Part shown: positions 45,926 through 57,645 of the stretch, piece after piece
Numbering within the stretch: the first letter of the stretch is position 1
Layout: every line of letters starts with the position of its first letter
NCBI GenBank assembly: GCA_930367205.1
Contig: OV884014.1
Location: 70,039,104 to 70,103,103, forward strand
DNA from: Acanthosoma haemorrhoidale
Taxonomy: Eukaryota; Arthropoda; Insecta; Hemiptera; Acanthosomatidae
Direction: 5' to 3'
DNA length: 64,000 bases
Position numbers and translations under genes: made by a program
The notes under the pieces: model-generated
Told to the model about the DNA's origin: nothing
Databases searched by the model: none
What the model saw: the letters and a program-made list of their open reading frames with translations, nothing else

Positions 45926-46882
45926 ATACTATTATCTTGATGCAACATAAACTCTTTATTAATTTCAAATAAGGCCAAGCCAAGGTCAAAATGTCAAAGA
46001 AAAAAGAACTTTTTATGTTAGGGAGTCTCTGACATTGAATTTATCGCAAAAAACTAATCACTATGTAGTGTTATTGGAAGATCAAAAAAAACTTCTGTAT
46101 TGAAAACGAATCTAGTCATCTTAGGTCCATACTTTTTTTTTTCAAATGTCTTATTAGTGATTCACCTCCGTTCTTAGCTGACCTATAACAATACAATCTC
46201 TGGTGGATCTGTCAATAAGTGGCCCGCGCACAATAACCCAATCCTGCAGTAAACGAGCCGTGACACAGCTAAAACACAATCTATGTAAGTACACGCTAGA
46301 CTGACTCCGGATAACTTCTGAACCAGTCAGTCGGCATACATCAGCCCAATCTAACTTTAATTTAATTCTAACTCCGCACTAATCGGAGTGTATAATCATC
46401 TAGGCCAATGGCTCAGAGATTCAAAAATCACAAATTAACAAGTGATTGGTTCCTGAAAAATATTATTTAAATATTATTAAATTATTTAAAAATATTAGTG
46501 TACATGGTGGCTGGAATAAAATATTTTATTTTTGACTTGAGGTCTACTCCTTAGTATAAAAATAGGCAGTACATACATTACAAGAAAACTTCAGAAATTT
46601 ACATTTTTTTTCTATTTTCGTCAATGGCTAAACCGTGACTCAACTCTTAAACAATGAATTCTTTAAATTGTAATTCCAAAAAAGACAATCGAAAGAAAGA
46701 CTACTTATGACATATTTTGGTTATTATCAAGAACATTATTGCATGTACTTTTTTTACATCTATTTCATTTTTTTATTATATAAATTACTCATTTCTGCAT
46801 GTTCATAAACATATATTTCATTATATTAATCACGCCTTTTCTCTATAAGAATGAATTATTTAAATTTAACATTTTGTTATTA
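45926..46882. other. unassigned AT-rich DNA
   Basis: No gene or repeat was recognised. Confidence 0.45.
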
Positions 46883-47510
46883 GTCAAAAAACTTAATCTG
46901 TCTCCGGCGGATGAACTCACCCACCGACGGCACAGCAAGAGCAACGGGTGCAGATCAGCGTTCTTCAACCTCTCGAATATATTGTCTGTTTTTTTTTTCT
47001 TTCATAGCCCCTTTAAATTTACAGATAATTATAGATCCTAAGGCGAATCTATTTACAAATTATTTTTGTATTTCCTGTAGCATCGCTACGTTATACACAG
47101 GTTTTGTTATTTTATAAAAATTATATAATGAATAAACAAGTATAATGATATACATTATACGTGACTGGACTAAACTGACTAATGTGATGGAGCTCACCTT
47201 TTTGATCAAACTTAAAACTAACTTACATACTAATTCTTAACCTAATTTTTCCCCGACAGTCTGTTGCCATCGATGCGGGAGGGGTGGTGGGATCATAGTG
47301 TTAAACACTGGATTTTTCAGGTGCTGCAAAAAGTCAAAAAACTTAATGTGTCTGGCGGATGAACTCACCCACCAACTGCACACCAAGCCACGGGTGCAGA
47401 TCAGCGTTCTTCAACCTCTCGAATATATTGTCTGTTTTTTTTGTTTACAGCCCCTTCAAATTTACAGACAATCATGTATAACTATATATCCTCAGGCGAG
47501 TCTGTTGTTA
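46883..47510 (-). mobile_element. family A retrotransposon 3' ends in head-to-tail tandem (446-bp period)
   Basis: On the minus strand a unit starts with CAGACAATATATTCGAGAGG, reads through the last codons of ORF2 (GEFIRQ/RRR.IKFF type), a stop, the hairpin region AGGTGAGCTCCATCACA, CGTAGCGATGCTACAGG and the tail AAAGGGGCTATGAAAG with an A-run. The next unit then begins with the same CAGACAATATATTCG. GAATATATTGTCTG recurs at 46975 and 47421. One complete and two partial units are present. Both joins sit directly at a poly-A end, with identical truncation points. Confidence 0.9.
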
Positions 47511-48655
47511 TAACTGGGCTATTTATTTCTAAATATTGATTCATAAATATCGAGAAATTAAATTTTGGCTACTAAGATATTTATAGAAAAATATCTACGA
47601 AACAACTGGAGCATCTTAAGGTATTAACTGTGAAACGTATTTTTCAGAGCATAATTCAGACTTTTTAATCTACATTTAAATCATAGATACAAATATGACG
47701 GCAAAATTGATGGGAGAGAGTGATAACTTATCTAGATCGGCAGTAAACCACTGGTGGTGAACAAAACAAAAAAGCCTTTCAAATAAAAACGACCGTTTTC
47801 ACGACACAAACATAAAAACGAGATAAAATTGTAAAATCCCATGCCGAGAAAACGTCGAGACGGCTATCAAGTTTATCGTCCGTTTTCGACGTCTTAGCGT
47901 CATTAGGAGTGAATCGGACCCGAAACGGAAAGCGGCATTCCGATCCCGAAGACTTCTGAAAGATTCGGATTCCAAAAGGAAGAGAATCCGACACCGGAGT
48001 CGTTATGTCAGACGTCATTAGACATTTGTGCGCGGAGGGACTTCTGGATTACAAAACTTTAACCTATCTACAACACTTAGGGGGCTTTCAAAGGCCAATG
48101 CAGGCACGTTAATGGCAGGAGAAAATGACTTAAAGTAACTTTTAATAGCTTTAGAGAGCATGTGACATTTTCTATACTGAGGTATCAACATTCTTAAATG
48201 TTCTTACATAAAAAAAAATCATACAGGACACGTACTTACAGTAGATGTTTTGACTAAAATATTTTATCAACCATTTGGGTTATTTTGGATAAGATGAGCA
48301 TTCCAACGATTGAACCGAGAATGGTATACAAAAGTCTATTATCAGTGGGTGGTCTTTCCTCGGCAGTTTTAAACCAAAACCTGATATGTTTTCACGTGTG
48401 ACGACCGGGGTAAAAAAAAAAGTAATTAAGAATGTTGAACAAAAAATTTTAATTTAAAGTCATAATTTCCACCAGGACAGGTCTCCAAAGGCATTGGATG
48501 AATTAAAGTGTTTTTAAAGATTGGTTTTTATTGAATTTTTTTCAATAAGTCCACGAATATCAGCGCAAAAACGGATAAACTAGTAATGCTGTTCTTTTAC
48601 TTGACAATGCGCCATCTCACCCATTTGAATCCACTTTAAAAACAGATGACAGGAA
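47511..48655. other. unassigned DNA
   Basis: A GC-richer spot at 47800-48010 carries a 79-codon minus-strand frame without recognisable content. A GTAAGT donor-like site near 48240 on the minus strand has no open frame before it. Confidence 0.4.
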
Positions 48656-49405
48656 AAGACCTCCAAAATCCATATGGACAACCACATGCGAGAGAGGAAG
48701 CGAAGTCTTGGGAAGGCTACCACGCTCCTCCGTCACCGCGTCACCGGATACATGCCAGCGGAGGCTGACCAAGAGCCTCTTACGCTCAGGACATGGTTGG
48801 AGGAACTGGCCATTGCAAGGACTCCCACTGTTACGGATTTATAGCAGGTCACGGGGCCACTGCCGTTTTAGCCTCCGAGGAGGATTAAAGGGGTGAGTAG
48901 TGCAGTGCAATGACTGCGCTAGGGAATTAGGGTGGTCGGATAGGTTACTATGGAATCTTATGAACTTGGAAGAGATGAGTTCGAGAATGCCAGGTATACT
49001 AAGATGAAGGGTTTTGTTGCTGACATAATTAGGGGCATTTACTATTGTTCTCAGGACTTTTGATGGAAAGGATTGGATACGCTTGAAGTTCGACTTTTTT
49101 GCTGTCCCCCAAAGCTCTATTTCGTATGTACGGATTGGCTTAAGTATAACTTTGTAAATGAGTAATTTGTTTTCTATTGAGAGATGGGATGTCCTTTGAA
49201 GTAGTCTGTACAGTTGTTCAAAGCGTCTGTTTAGTTCTTTTATTTTTAGCATCGTGAGTGGGTTCCAGGTCAGTCGTTTGTCGAGATGGAAGGCTAAGTA
49301 TCGTACGAACTCGGATACAGGGAGAGGAATGAAATTAAAAGAAACTAGTGGACAAGACTTGCTGCAGAGGGTGAAGGTAATGTAAAACATTTTGCTTCAT
49401 AAAGT
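48656..49405 (-). mobile_element. family B retrotransposon fragment, ORF2 C-terminus and part of 3' UTR
   Basis: An open minus-strand frame of 183 codons (49390-48839) covers the end of ORF2: CSKSCPLVSFNFIPLPVSE, RYLAFHLDKRLTWNPL, TSHLSIENKLLIYKVILKPI and the terminal RLKRQWPRDLL. No stops or shifts occur, whereas the full-length copy has several upstream of this part. It aligns with family B from just after the reverse transcriptase catalytic region. The 3' side breaks off within the 3' UTR, after a 12-base insertion, so the normal AATAAAG end is missing. No duplication was found. Confidence 0.88.
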
Positions 49406-50109
49406 TTTTATCAAGAAGTTTTATGACCACACATTGCAGGTCTATACTTTTATGTTTAATAGGAGCAGGAAGAATTTAAGGAGAATATGAACTTTAACTC
49501 CGTGATAATTCATCCATTAATAAAGTGAAAAATATTTTGAAAACGGATTTTACGCAAACATAATGTAAAATTTGACGAGTTTAAAGATTTTTGTTTGATC
49601 CAATTTTTATGGTTTTCCTTATAAAAATCTTTGGGTGGGCATTCCGAACCCAAAATGCCATGCCGAATTTTCTTCATCATAAATCATCCAAAATTCATTC
49701 TTCTGATTGAATCCCTCCCCCCCCCCCGAGACAAATTCTGCATACGCCCCTGATAAAGCGTTACTAACAACCAACTGAATAATAACAAAAGGACATACTA
49801 ATTCGCTAATATCGATAACTGCGCCCCACCACCTCCCTGATAGGGACTAGGGACCACCCCTACCAGGCGGAGATGCAATTAGAGTGGACAGCCACTGACA
49901 GAGGTGAATTGGTGGCCCATGTGTTGGCAACAATAGCTGTAGGGACAGCCTGGAGGGTCAGCCAAGGCAGATTTATTTCTCATCGCTTCAAACACTAGCG
50001 GGGCCACTTTTTATTTGCGTATTTTATTGTACATGTTACGTAGCTTTAAACTAAACTAATTTTTCACCATCCGAAAATCTACATACAAATCTAAAACAGT
50101 AATTTTTCC
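49406..50109. other. unassigned DNA
   Basis: A C-run near 49718-49727 is the only distinct feature. Confidence 0.45.
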
Positions 50110-50122
50110 AAACAATATATAT

Positions 50123-50603
50123 TGGTATTTAATCCTTTATTGTGCTATAATTACAATCTGCCTTTTATAAGGCAATAAGTAATAAGATAAATGCTCTCAT
50201 TCATACCATATTTATAGTTCATCATTCACTCGCTCATTCACAAAATATTTACAGACAGCCCAGAGACCTCCCAAATCCACATGCGAAGAGAAAGCGGAGT
50301 CTTCGGAAGTCCCCCACGCTCCTCCGTCAGCCGCGTCACCGGATGCTAGCCAGTGGAGGCTGACCAAAAGCGCGAGAGCCACAGACGCTCAGGACATGAT
50401 TGGAGAAACTGGCCATTGCCATGACTCCCACTGTCACGCGCTTATAGCAGGTCACGAGGCCACTGCCGTTTCAGTCTACAAGGAGGATTATAGTGATGAG
50501 TGGCGCAGTGCAATGACTGTGCTACAGGATTAGGGTGGTTGGAAAGGCTGCTGTGGAATTTCATAAACTTGGAAGGGATGAGTTCTAGAATGTAGGGTAT
50601 ATT
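50123..50603 (-). mobile_element. family B retrotransposon 3' end with 13-bp target duplication
   Basis: AAACAATATATAT flanks the insertion at 50110-50122 and 50604-50616. The 481-bp copy begins in ORF2 at the IPYILELIPSKFMKFHSSL segment, ends coding with RLKRQWPRDLL and continues through the full 3' UTR to ACAATAAAGGATTAAATACC. Its end type (AATAAAGGA) is that of the full-length element, so both belong to one subfamily. The duplication length matches as well. Confidence 0.92.
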
Positions 50604-50616
50604 AAACAATATATAT

Positions 50617-52967
50617 AGGACATGTTCTTGCGTCTTGCATGCTATGGTATATATTTTCAAGTACGTAGTTTTAATGATCAATAATTTATTGTTAGCCAAA
50701 TCTCTATTTCGGTCAGGTGCTGTTCCACCGAGCTATCCTTACTCGCTTGCTATCCTAGTCATATCAAATCTCTTTAGCTACGCTCTCTCTCGCAAAACTT
50801 GCGCAACGTCGATCCAGGGGCGGAGAGAATAAGGTGTAGACATTTATTTTGAATTTCCGGGGAGTTAGTTCGCCTACTTGTTATATATACCATTCAAATC
50901 AGCTATCAAATCTCGTAACATTAGCTAGCGTCCATACGACATGTATTTTTCTTAGAGCAAATCTCTTCCTTTTGGCTGTTCTTTTCTTCTTTATTCATTC
51001 ATTCTTCATCTTCATTCAGCATTTCTTATCTCATTTCAACAATTCATAAGTTGTCATTGTTATCATTACAGTTGGGGATTTCACACTTCCTCGGAATTCT
51101 CCGGGAATACTCACCTATAAGTAACGAAAAGTCAAGGGTTAGGCATAGATTATTTTATGTTGCTGAATTAAGCACCTATGCAAGCAACAATGCACGCAGC
51201 GGTAGGTAGCATCCCGGCAGATTTGAGCATATCCTCCAGGATCAAGCGATTGCTGGAAATGAAGATAGGGAAAATCCCGTTACTCTCCAAACTATACAGT
51301 TTAATATATACTATAAGTAGTGCTGTCACCCGCAGGCACTCCACCTTAATAATCTAAAAGCTTTCTCTTTTTTTTTATCAATAAGATGTCTGACCTATTA
51401 TTTAAAACCGTGGAGTCAATACTGATCGGTGGATTCCAGTAAATATTATTTTCTGAGACAATTGGGGCTGGATAGTATTAATAGTAAGGACTTGCTTAAC
51501 ATCTTCGATCCAATAGCTTGATGAATAATTTATTTTTTATTCATTTTCTATTATATTGTAACCTTGGAACCTTTTACGCTCATTTCCGCCATGTAATCAG
51601 TCCTATGTTTGTCCTTATTCAGTTGTCATTCACTTCTATTAATTTATTTTTATTTCGATGTTGCACCGTTGGTTCATTCAAGTCGGCACATATGTCATGT
51701 ACATCGGTCTAATATTTGTGAGCTAGAAATATTTATTTTTAGTTCATTGGGGGAATTATGGTACCCTATTCTTTTATATATACTAATTTTACGAATCCCA
51801 TCACCTTATATTAGAAGTTAATTAATACTAGGACAGAATCTCATTCATAAAATACTTTCTTTTGATGAATGGATATGAAACTTAAACCCATTCTAGACTG
51901 GTCTTAGTGAACTCAAGCTCAGAGGTGTACATTAATAACGCAGGTGGCAGGCGTACGTAATATTTATAAGATGGCGGCCTCATAAATCATCCTGCAACAA
52001 AACGAGGAAGGCCCTCAGCCTACATTTCTTTTGCCCATTTTTTTTTTTTTTTTTTTTTTTTTAAATAATTGTAACCCATAATTTGCCCACTCGCCCGCAT
52101 TGTAGCGAAACGGACAAACGATAATTTATATAGCAATAAATAAAAGAAGCTTACCCTGCATTAAAATAAGTACAAAAGTAATAATAACGATTCGAGTGTA
52201 TATGCTCCAGACGTGTAATTTTCTCGATACGTTACATTAAACAGTTATCATAACAGTTTGATGAAGGGTATCATTATCGGCATCTTTAACGAGTGACATG
52301 GATTTCTATCGGGAACGTTTCGGCTTCTTTGTTCCTTATGCAAATTGCGAGCTCGTCTTTTTGCGGCGGCTCTGGCTCGTTATTAATTTTTTTCTAAACG
52401 TTTTCTTGAATGTCCTTCGTCGAAATCTTATTGCACCTGTTCTTTATCGTAAAAAAAAAAAAAGTAGTTTGATTTCTATTCTTATTTTCTCACATATATT
52501 TTATATTCATTTTTTGTATTGAGGTTTTGTTTGATGAAAATTGGGAACGCATGAAGGGATCATACCGGAAGGATTTTGTATGTAATATATAGTGTATGAG
52601 CAACGAGCTGACCCATCTTCAGCTATTTTGTATCTTATCAGGATTAAAAGTTCTGATCTCTCACTTTCCTGGTGGCAGGGGGCGTGCTTGAAGGACTTGA
52701 GATGTACTGTTTCTTGAGCTTACTAGAAACAGTTAGTTTTTACTGTCAGTTTCCAGAGTCAACTACTAGGGTTTTTCAACAGGTATTGGCATATAAGTTT
52801 ATATTTATGTTATTTTGAAACTTATTGAAAATCATAAATGTAAAAATAGGCTGAATACTACCGAATGCATTAATGTCCTATGACAAACTTAGGGTTGGGT
52901 AATTTTAATATTTTGAAGTTTATTGTTATCAATCTTAACTTTCATCCTACTACAATACCACAGGGAT
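50617..52967. other. unassigned DNA
   Basis: A 28-base T-run lies at about 52037-52064. The rest shows no supported genes. A stretch rich in T and C around 51000 and 52300 gives open frames with low-complexity composition only. Confidence 0.4.
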
Positions 52968-53108
52968 GCCCTTCATTATCAACCCCCGCATGTACAGACG
53001 ATGGCGAAGATGAAAGAAAGTGAGACAGAACAAACATCTCAGAAGACAACTCCAGGCGACTTGAGGCCCTATCATGCCGTCATTAACATACCATTAAATA
53101 AGAAATAG
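52968..53108 (+). CDS. possible terminal exon, unknown protein
   Basis: A moderate acceptor (CCTACTACAATACCACAG) is followed by an open stretch that ends at TAG 53106-53108. The peptide includes DALHYQPPHVQTMAKMKESE and ends AVINIPLNKK. Composition is protein-like and not transposon-like. The protein is not recognised, there is no partner exon upstream, and the strand is opposite to the better-supported exons. This is a weak call. Confidence 0.2.
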   Translation, partial: ALHYQPPHVQTMAKMKESETEQTSQKTTPGDLRPYHAVINIPLNKK

Positions 53109-55486
53109 AAGAACTAGAAGGAGATAAGGAAACAATGGCTCCTCCGGGCTATAGACTGTTGAATACAAAGCAGCAGCCTATGCTAAGAGACGAGCTGTAT
53201 CCCGGCTTAAAATACAGCCGAGGAGTCAGTGTTACGGCCAGAGACCCATCCTATATGCAGTAGGCATAAATTATAATTACATTAATGGCCCTTTTCCTGT
53301 TCGCGGAGCCATTAGGCCAGGCTCAGATTAAACGGCCCATCTGCGAGGAACTGAACTCCCATTGAAATTAGCAGCAGGCATCGTTACCATTCACCTAACA
53401 TGAGTACCTCAAGAGCTATTACAGTAAGTACAGTTATTAAACTAATTTTATTCGAAATGTACGTCCATGCGACTATTCCGTACTCCACAATTGTCAAGGG
53501 TTCTTTTTTTTTTATCCGGTGGATTGGCCACTGCTACGCGTTTCCAGCTCAAAACATATAATATAATAGTCGGGTAAATTATAACATGATTGTCATTATA
53601 TAGGAATAAATCAATAATGGATATTATACACAACATATAATCTGTTTCTTTTTCGGCCCATATAGCATTACATTTCATATGTTCGTTTAATTATATACAC
53701 CGTTGAGAGTCCTAATTAACTTTTATTATCTTCTTGGTTTGTCATTAACAGTTATGGCTCATTTGTCAGGACTTAATCAACCTATAGCTTTTTTCAGGAT
53801 TAATATATCACCAAATATTTAATGTTTTAAGTTACGCAACTATTAGGAAATTGCGGAAAATTAATCAACTGGCCAATACAAAATCACGTTTGTAAACACT
53901 CCTTTGCATTAACACTGCTTGATATTGATATTGACAAGGCAGCTTTTTACAGTGAAAAATCCCATCTTATGATATCAAACACTTTTACATTTTGCGTATT
54001 GCATATATAACTCAAGCTGTGTAAAAGTAAATGAGTGCTTATAAACCTAATTAAATAAAATAAAATAAAAATACGATTTCAGAAAAAAACAAAAAGGGGT
54101 GTTAGGCAAAAAAGGGTTTGAAATTTGAATTTAGCTTTGTAACTGCTAAGAGAATACCCATAATATCCCCCATATCATTATTATTTGTACTATTGCGTAG
54201 CGAAATAAATAAAAACTAGGAGAATGTGCCGATAACTTTTGGATGCCAAATCGTATCTACCCATCGTCTGTTGCCAATATTTGGCTAAATCTAATATTTT
54301 TCATCTCTATCTTAAGTTGAAACCAATAGTTGGGCCATTGTTTTTATTAGTTACTGTATAGCACTTCAACATATATTGTTAATATTAATTACTAATAATA
54401 ATACTAATAATTAATTACTCATAGACAAGAAACATAAAAAGTTCACTTACTAAATTACAATTAATTAATATTTCACCCTTATTGGGTTAAGGGTTGGAGA
54501 GGTACTTGTTCATGAATTTGACAGTCTGTCTGTACAGGTTTCCATTGATTTTTCTTGAAGAATTTTTATAGAGAAGTTCCACTAACAATAACAGTGATTT
54601 TAAGAACTTTAATAATGATAGCATTATTGATATAGGAGCAAGCGAGTTCGTGCAATACTAGTCATTATGTTTTTGCTATCCCTGGTAGTCAACCGAAGAC
54701 AGCTGCTGCGACAGGACCCAGAAGAAGGTGACAACCGCATCTTATGCAAATAAGACTGAACCCCATGTGCTGCGGACACATCGGTCTAATTTGGCTCGAC
54801 ACTTCGGGGTCCGCATAATTGAGCAATAAAATCTCAAAGCAGCAAAATCTATCTCCCCCTTGTCCCCTAGGTGCAGCCTTTAATGGGATCAGGTCTATTT
54901 CTTCACGAAGGCACTAGCTAGTCTCACCCTCTGCCTTGTTCAAATTAAGTGCTGGGCTAAGCTCTCATTTGAATATTTATCGAGTTCTTTAACAACTACG
55001 TTAGCAGCTTTGTATATAGAGCTTTGGTTATGGGGGAGACCTGTTCTATAATGGTTCTCAAAGCAGAACCAAACTACGCAACCCTTCGCTGGATTGGGGC
55101 ACAGACAATCCCCTTTGAATCCTTGAACTAGGTACCTCTAAATACATGCCAGTAAGCAGAAAACAAAGACCATTCAAGGCTGTAAAGGTAATATATATTA
55201 AGATTAATTTAAAATTGTAAAATGCAAGGTGAGCATTCGCATAGACATTATAGTAGACTGATTACCGGTAAACGTAAACATGGAAATAACCTTACATCGT
55301 TTATAGCTCATAATTATTAACTACTTAATATGAATATCTACCTTTCGTTAGTAATTTAGCCTTGCCTCTTCAAATGAAGACTTCAAAAGTGAATGCCGAA
55401 AAATCCTCTCATGTTACGTCTAGAACTTACACTGCATAAATTGGGCGTACTAACGGAAAGAAACTAGCAGGCGATACAGATTGATT
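53109..55486. other. unassigned DNA
   Basis: No gene or repeat could be supported. Confidence 0.45.
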
Positions 55487-55690
55487 CCTCCCACCAAGTA
55501 CTCCTCGAAAACAAGAGGCTTGAGGCTTGTCTTCATAGCGATACTCCAATCTACCTGGACCAACGGAATAGAAGCCTGGGGGAGTACCTAGACCTCCAAT
55601 ATTCTTACCATCCAATCCCTGCAATCCAGAATCCTCCACAAGATAGCCAACGCTCCTTTCTTTACCAACAATCTTACTCTTCATATAACG
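55487..55690 (+). pseudogene. Jockey-like retrotransposon ORF2 fragment (family C)
   Basis: The plus strand reads VLLENKRL, then after a frameshift IAILQSTWTNGIEAWGST, a TAG, and SNILTIQSLQSRILHKIANA followed by PFFTNNLTLHI. It parallels family B (VILKPIWTYGIELWETAKKS, then KVLRTIVNAPYYFSNKTLH), so this is the region after the reverse transcriptase thumb of another Jockey-like family. At DNA level it does not match A, B or D. It is short, with at least one stop and one shift, and has no recognisable ends. Confidence 0.65.
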
Positions 55691-56613
55691 TTCATAATTA
55701 TACATATAACGTATATACATAATAATTATCTGTTTGGGACGCAATAAACGACATCCAGTCAGGATACTTACTCTCTGGAGGGTAAAGAAAATAGGAATAA
55801 GGCGCTATTTATGGGGGAAATGTGTAGACTTTGCGAGCTACTGTACTCAATAATGGCTCAATTTTCTCAAGATAAAAAAGAATCGGTTGAAAACCCAACT
55901 ATCAAGCGAGCTCCAGCCGAGATCAGGTTTGTCATTCACTGACGGGGACATTTTCTCTGATTTCGCCTATCCTGACTAGAACGTTCTCCTGTGATTGGTA
56001 CAAGTCAGTACCCGTCATTAGATCTAGAATGCATGTATCCCTTCATGACCCCTGTCAGTTGTAAACTGGAACTATCACAGGATGCCGAAAAGAAAAAAAA
56101 GAAAATTCCTTAAGACAGCTGTCCTGTAATGTCAACTCACCGCTTCGCACAACATACGACTGATAATCATTGACTGCCTAGGAGTTTCCCGCCCTGTAAT
56201 TTACAATGTCTCGTGATCAGTACAAGTGAGTACCCGACCTAAGACGAGAGAGGAAGAGAGTAAATCACGTAGAGGAGGCGGAAATGAGGTTGTGTCCGAA
56301 GAGTCGCTCACCAGCCCCGCCTTCGTCTGTAACTGGCGCAGGGCCAGATACTCCCAGTCCACGTCCTGTAGTCACTGGTGTCTTGTGTCTATCGTTATTT
56401 TATAGTAGAGTATTGTACGTGGGAAAAAAACAAAAAACAGCATCATCGCACTAACGAGACAAATAGAATATCCGGTGAAGTGTAATCATTGACAAGAATA
56501 AAAAATATCCGCTGCTATATAACCATTAATTACAAACAGCAACAAAAACGAATCGATAAACACGTTAAATGAAAGACGTTTTAAAATTATAGTGTATATA
56601 ACACATCACTCAC
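55691..56613. other. unassigned DNA (candidate intron)
   Basis: No coding content was recognised before the donor site of the exon at 56614. Confidence 0.4.
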
Positions 56614-56719
56614 CTTAACGTGATCGGGCGTTCCAGAATTCGGCCGGATGAATTCAATCCTTCCACCCTGAACGCAAATGTTCGGCGGAGGGCATATTTC
56701 CGTAACCGGGTGCACTTGC
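56614..56719 (-). CDS. internal exon of an unrecognised host protein
   Basis: The minus strand shows ATATTTGTTGTTTTCAG as acceptor and GTGAGT as donor around a 106-bp segment. It is GC-richer than its AT-rich flanks and open in one frame: one leading base and 35 codons. The peptide begins QVHPVTEICPPPNICVQGGR and ends RPNSGTPDHVK. Two cysteines and several prolines suggest a folded or extracellular segment, but no family is recognised. The exon ends in phase 0 and the exon at 31514-31624 begins in phase 0 on the same strand, so they could be consecutive across a 25-kb intron that would contain the full-length family B element. This link is inferred. Confidence 0.65.
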
Positions 56720-57216
56720 CTGAAAACAACAAATATAAGAATAATATATAGCTAAATTTTTACTCTAATGATTAATGAAGAAATGGTTTGTTTTTAATCA
56801 GCTCTTTGCAATGAAGAAATCAAATACTATTTTAAGTTTGTTGGGATTTCGGCTTAGGCTGATAAAATAAACTGATTAGTTACAAATAGCGATCAAAATA
56901 ACTTAAAAAATACGTACGAAAATGGTTTAAGCAGTGAACATCTTACTCGATGGTTGGAATAAGTACACTTAAACACATGAACTAGGAGTTTTGAATTTAA
57001 TGAAAATTTGACGCCCCTCTTTCATCAACCTATGCCAACATCCCCGTCAAATTCACCCCTTAATTTATTAATTCAAGGCTAACATTGCGCTCCTAGTATG
57101 ATAATACACCCGTGGAACATACAAATACCTAAAACAATGTCGTTGGTGCAGCTGACATCATTAAAAAATATTATTGTGTTAGATGATTTAAATATCCCAT
57201 ATAATCAATTAAAGAT
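56720..57216. other. unassigned DNA (candidate intron)
   Basis: No features were recognised. Confidence 0.4.
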
Positions 57217-57248
57217 AACTGAACATGACAGCTTAGAGCTGTCAAAAG
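57217..57248. repeat. palindromic dispersed motif, copy 1
   Basis: AACTGAACATGACAGC leads into the perfect inverted repeat TGACAGCT-TAG-AGCTGTCA (57226-57244) and AAAA. It matches 59467-59497 with one difference in 31 bases. Confidence 0.8.
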
Positions 57249-57286
57249 CGTTTTTTTTTTCCTCAAAAAATAAGAATAATTATTAG

Positions 57287-57645
57287 TTTTTTTTTTTTTT
57301 CATAGCCCCTTTAAATTTACAGATAATTATATATAATTATAGATCTTCAGGCGAATCTATTTACAAATTATTTTTGTATTTCCTGTAGCATCGCTACATT
57401 ATATACAGGTTTTGTTATTTTATAAAATTATATAATGAATAAACAAGTATAATGATACACGTTAACGTGACTGCACTAAACTGACTAATAAAGGTGATGG
57501 GGCTCACCTTTTTGATTAAACTTAAAACTAACTTACATACTAATTCTTAACCTCATTTTCCCCGACAGTCTGTTGCCATCGATGCGGAAGGGGTGGTGGG
57601 GTCCAAACACTGGGTTGGTTAGGTTCTGCAACGAGCAAAACTTAC
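57287..57645 (-). mobile_element. family A retrotransposon 3' end
   Basis: The T-run at 57287-57300 is the A-tail. Reading leftward from 57645, it holds the last ORF2 codons (CTCGTTGCAGAACC), a stop, the hairpin AAAGGTGA-GCCCCA-TCACCTTT (about 57488-57510, eight perfect pairs), TGTAGCGATGCTACAGG and the tail. It is the least damaged example of the 3' UTR in this version. 5'-truncated; no clear duplication. Confidence 0.9.

Noticed and set aside
50604..50699. Upstream part of a continuous frame joined to the family B C-terminus
   Set aside because: The target duplication at 50604-50616 shows that the frame crosses from flanking DNA into the element by chance.
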